Below are positions 5,625 through 5,755 of a stretch of 5,755 bases of DNA, piece after piece. Under the pieces are notes generated by a model, which saw nothing but the letters and a program-made list of their open reading frames with translations, was not told where the DNA came from and made no database searches. Within the stretch, counting starts at the first letter, position 1, and each line of letters opens with the position of its first letter. Source of the stretch: Chloroflexota bacterium (GTDB lineage Bacteria > Chloroflexota > Anaerolineae > Anaerolineales > Villigracilaceae); the NCBI GenBank assembly GCA_021823555.1, contig JAKANW010000228.1, positions 1-5,755 of the forward strand, in the 5' to 3' direction. The translations under genes and the position numbers were made by a program.

Positions 5625-5755
5625 GTGCCACAGCTCGTAAGCACGGTGCAGCAGGGGGACGTAGTCGGGGTGTTCGAAATAGGCTTTACGGATAATCCGC
5701 GTCTGACCGTGCGAGCTCCCCTGATCGTGAGCGATGCCGAACCGCTCGATCCCCA
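5616..5755 (-). CDS. Sarcosine oxidase/N-methyltryptophan oxidase-like flavoprotein fragment (SoxA/SolA type)
   Basis: Read from the right edge on the minus strand (codons from 5753), the frame gives [20 protein letters not shown], then [20 protein letters not shown], then ELE. This matches the N-terminal third of monomeric sarcosine oxidase and E. coli SolA, which has GSHHGDTRLIRHAY...YVPLVLRAQTLWDEL at residues about 40-75. The SHGxTRxxR segment lies near the flavin in these FAD enzymes, which oxidise N-methyl amines to formaldehyde, amine and hydrogen peroxide. The start and the Rossmann GxGxxG lie beyond the window. The downstream two-thirds, including the FAD-linking cysteine of the family, is lost at the junction with the ATPase gene. 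It is unrelated to the transporter genes and points the opposite way. Whether the organism really carries this join is unclear. Confidence 0.82.

Noticed and set aside
5625..5755. Continuation of the ATPase protein to the window end in the plus frame
   Set aside because: The 43 residues lack ATPase motifs, and the opposite strand over the same bases gives a clear sarcosine oxidase-like match.
1..5755. CRISPR array, tRNA, rRNA or transposase
   Set aside because: No regularly spaced direct repeats, cloverleaf tRNA with an acceptor end, rRNA core sequence or transposase motifs were seen on either strand.

Overview
The window looks like part of a bacterial genome, probably a Chloroflexota (Anaerolineae-like) or similar monoderm lineage. 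This is inferred from a fairly GC-rich coding style, an adaptor protein made as a lipoprotein, the mix of gene families and a GC-rich palindromic intergenic element. Nothing here fixes the taxonomy. It may be a metagenome contig, because the right end looks chimeric.

Layout. Bases 1 to about 335 hold the decayed middle (CBS-domain) part of an IMP dehydrogenase gene, guaB, with an in-frame stop and a frameshift. Bases 336-494 are an AT-rich control region with a hairpin, a sigma70-type promoter and an SmtB/ArsR-type palindromic operator. From 495 all intact genes run on the + strand: an ArsR/SmtB repressor with a complete alpha5 zinc site, an overlapping 85-residue two-helix membrane protein with a DxDxDG loop, an isoprenylcysteine carboxyl methyltransferase-like membrane protein, a 749-residue ABC permease made of two fused MacB/FtsX-type halves, a cloverleaf palindromic repeat, a lipoprotein HlyD/MacA-type adaptor, and the first 93 codons of a LolD/MacB-type ATPase that overlaps the adaptor by ATGA. 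The ATPase homology stops at its Q-loop, around base 5624. From about 5616 to the end, the minus strand encodes an N-terminal piece of a monomeric sarcosine oxidase/N-methyltryptophan oxidase-like flavoprotein.

How the genes may work together. The permease, adaptor and ATPase form a MacAB/LolCDE-like mechanotransmission ABC system at the outer face of the cytoplasmic membrane. The repressor sits first, with its operator over the predicted transcription start. Close spacing and overlaps suggest that excess zinc or a similar metal releases the whole set, although a leader of about 90 bases before the methyltransferase and the 110-base repeat-bearing gap before the adaptor could divide it. The exported substrate and the role of the methyltransferase cannot be read from the sequence. 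The most notable points are the metal sensor coupled to an envelope-type ABC exporter and a membrane methyltransferase, the tandem-fused permease, the structured repeat between permease and adaptor, and the broken right-hand junction.
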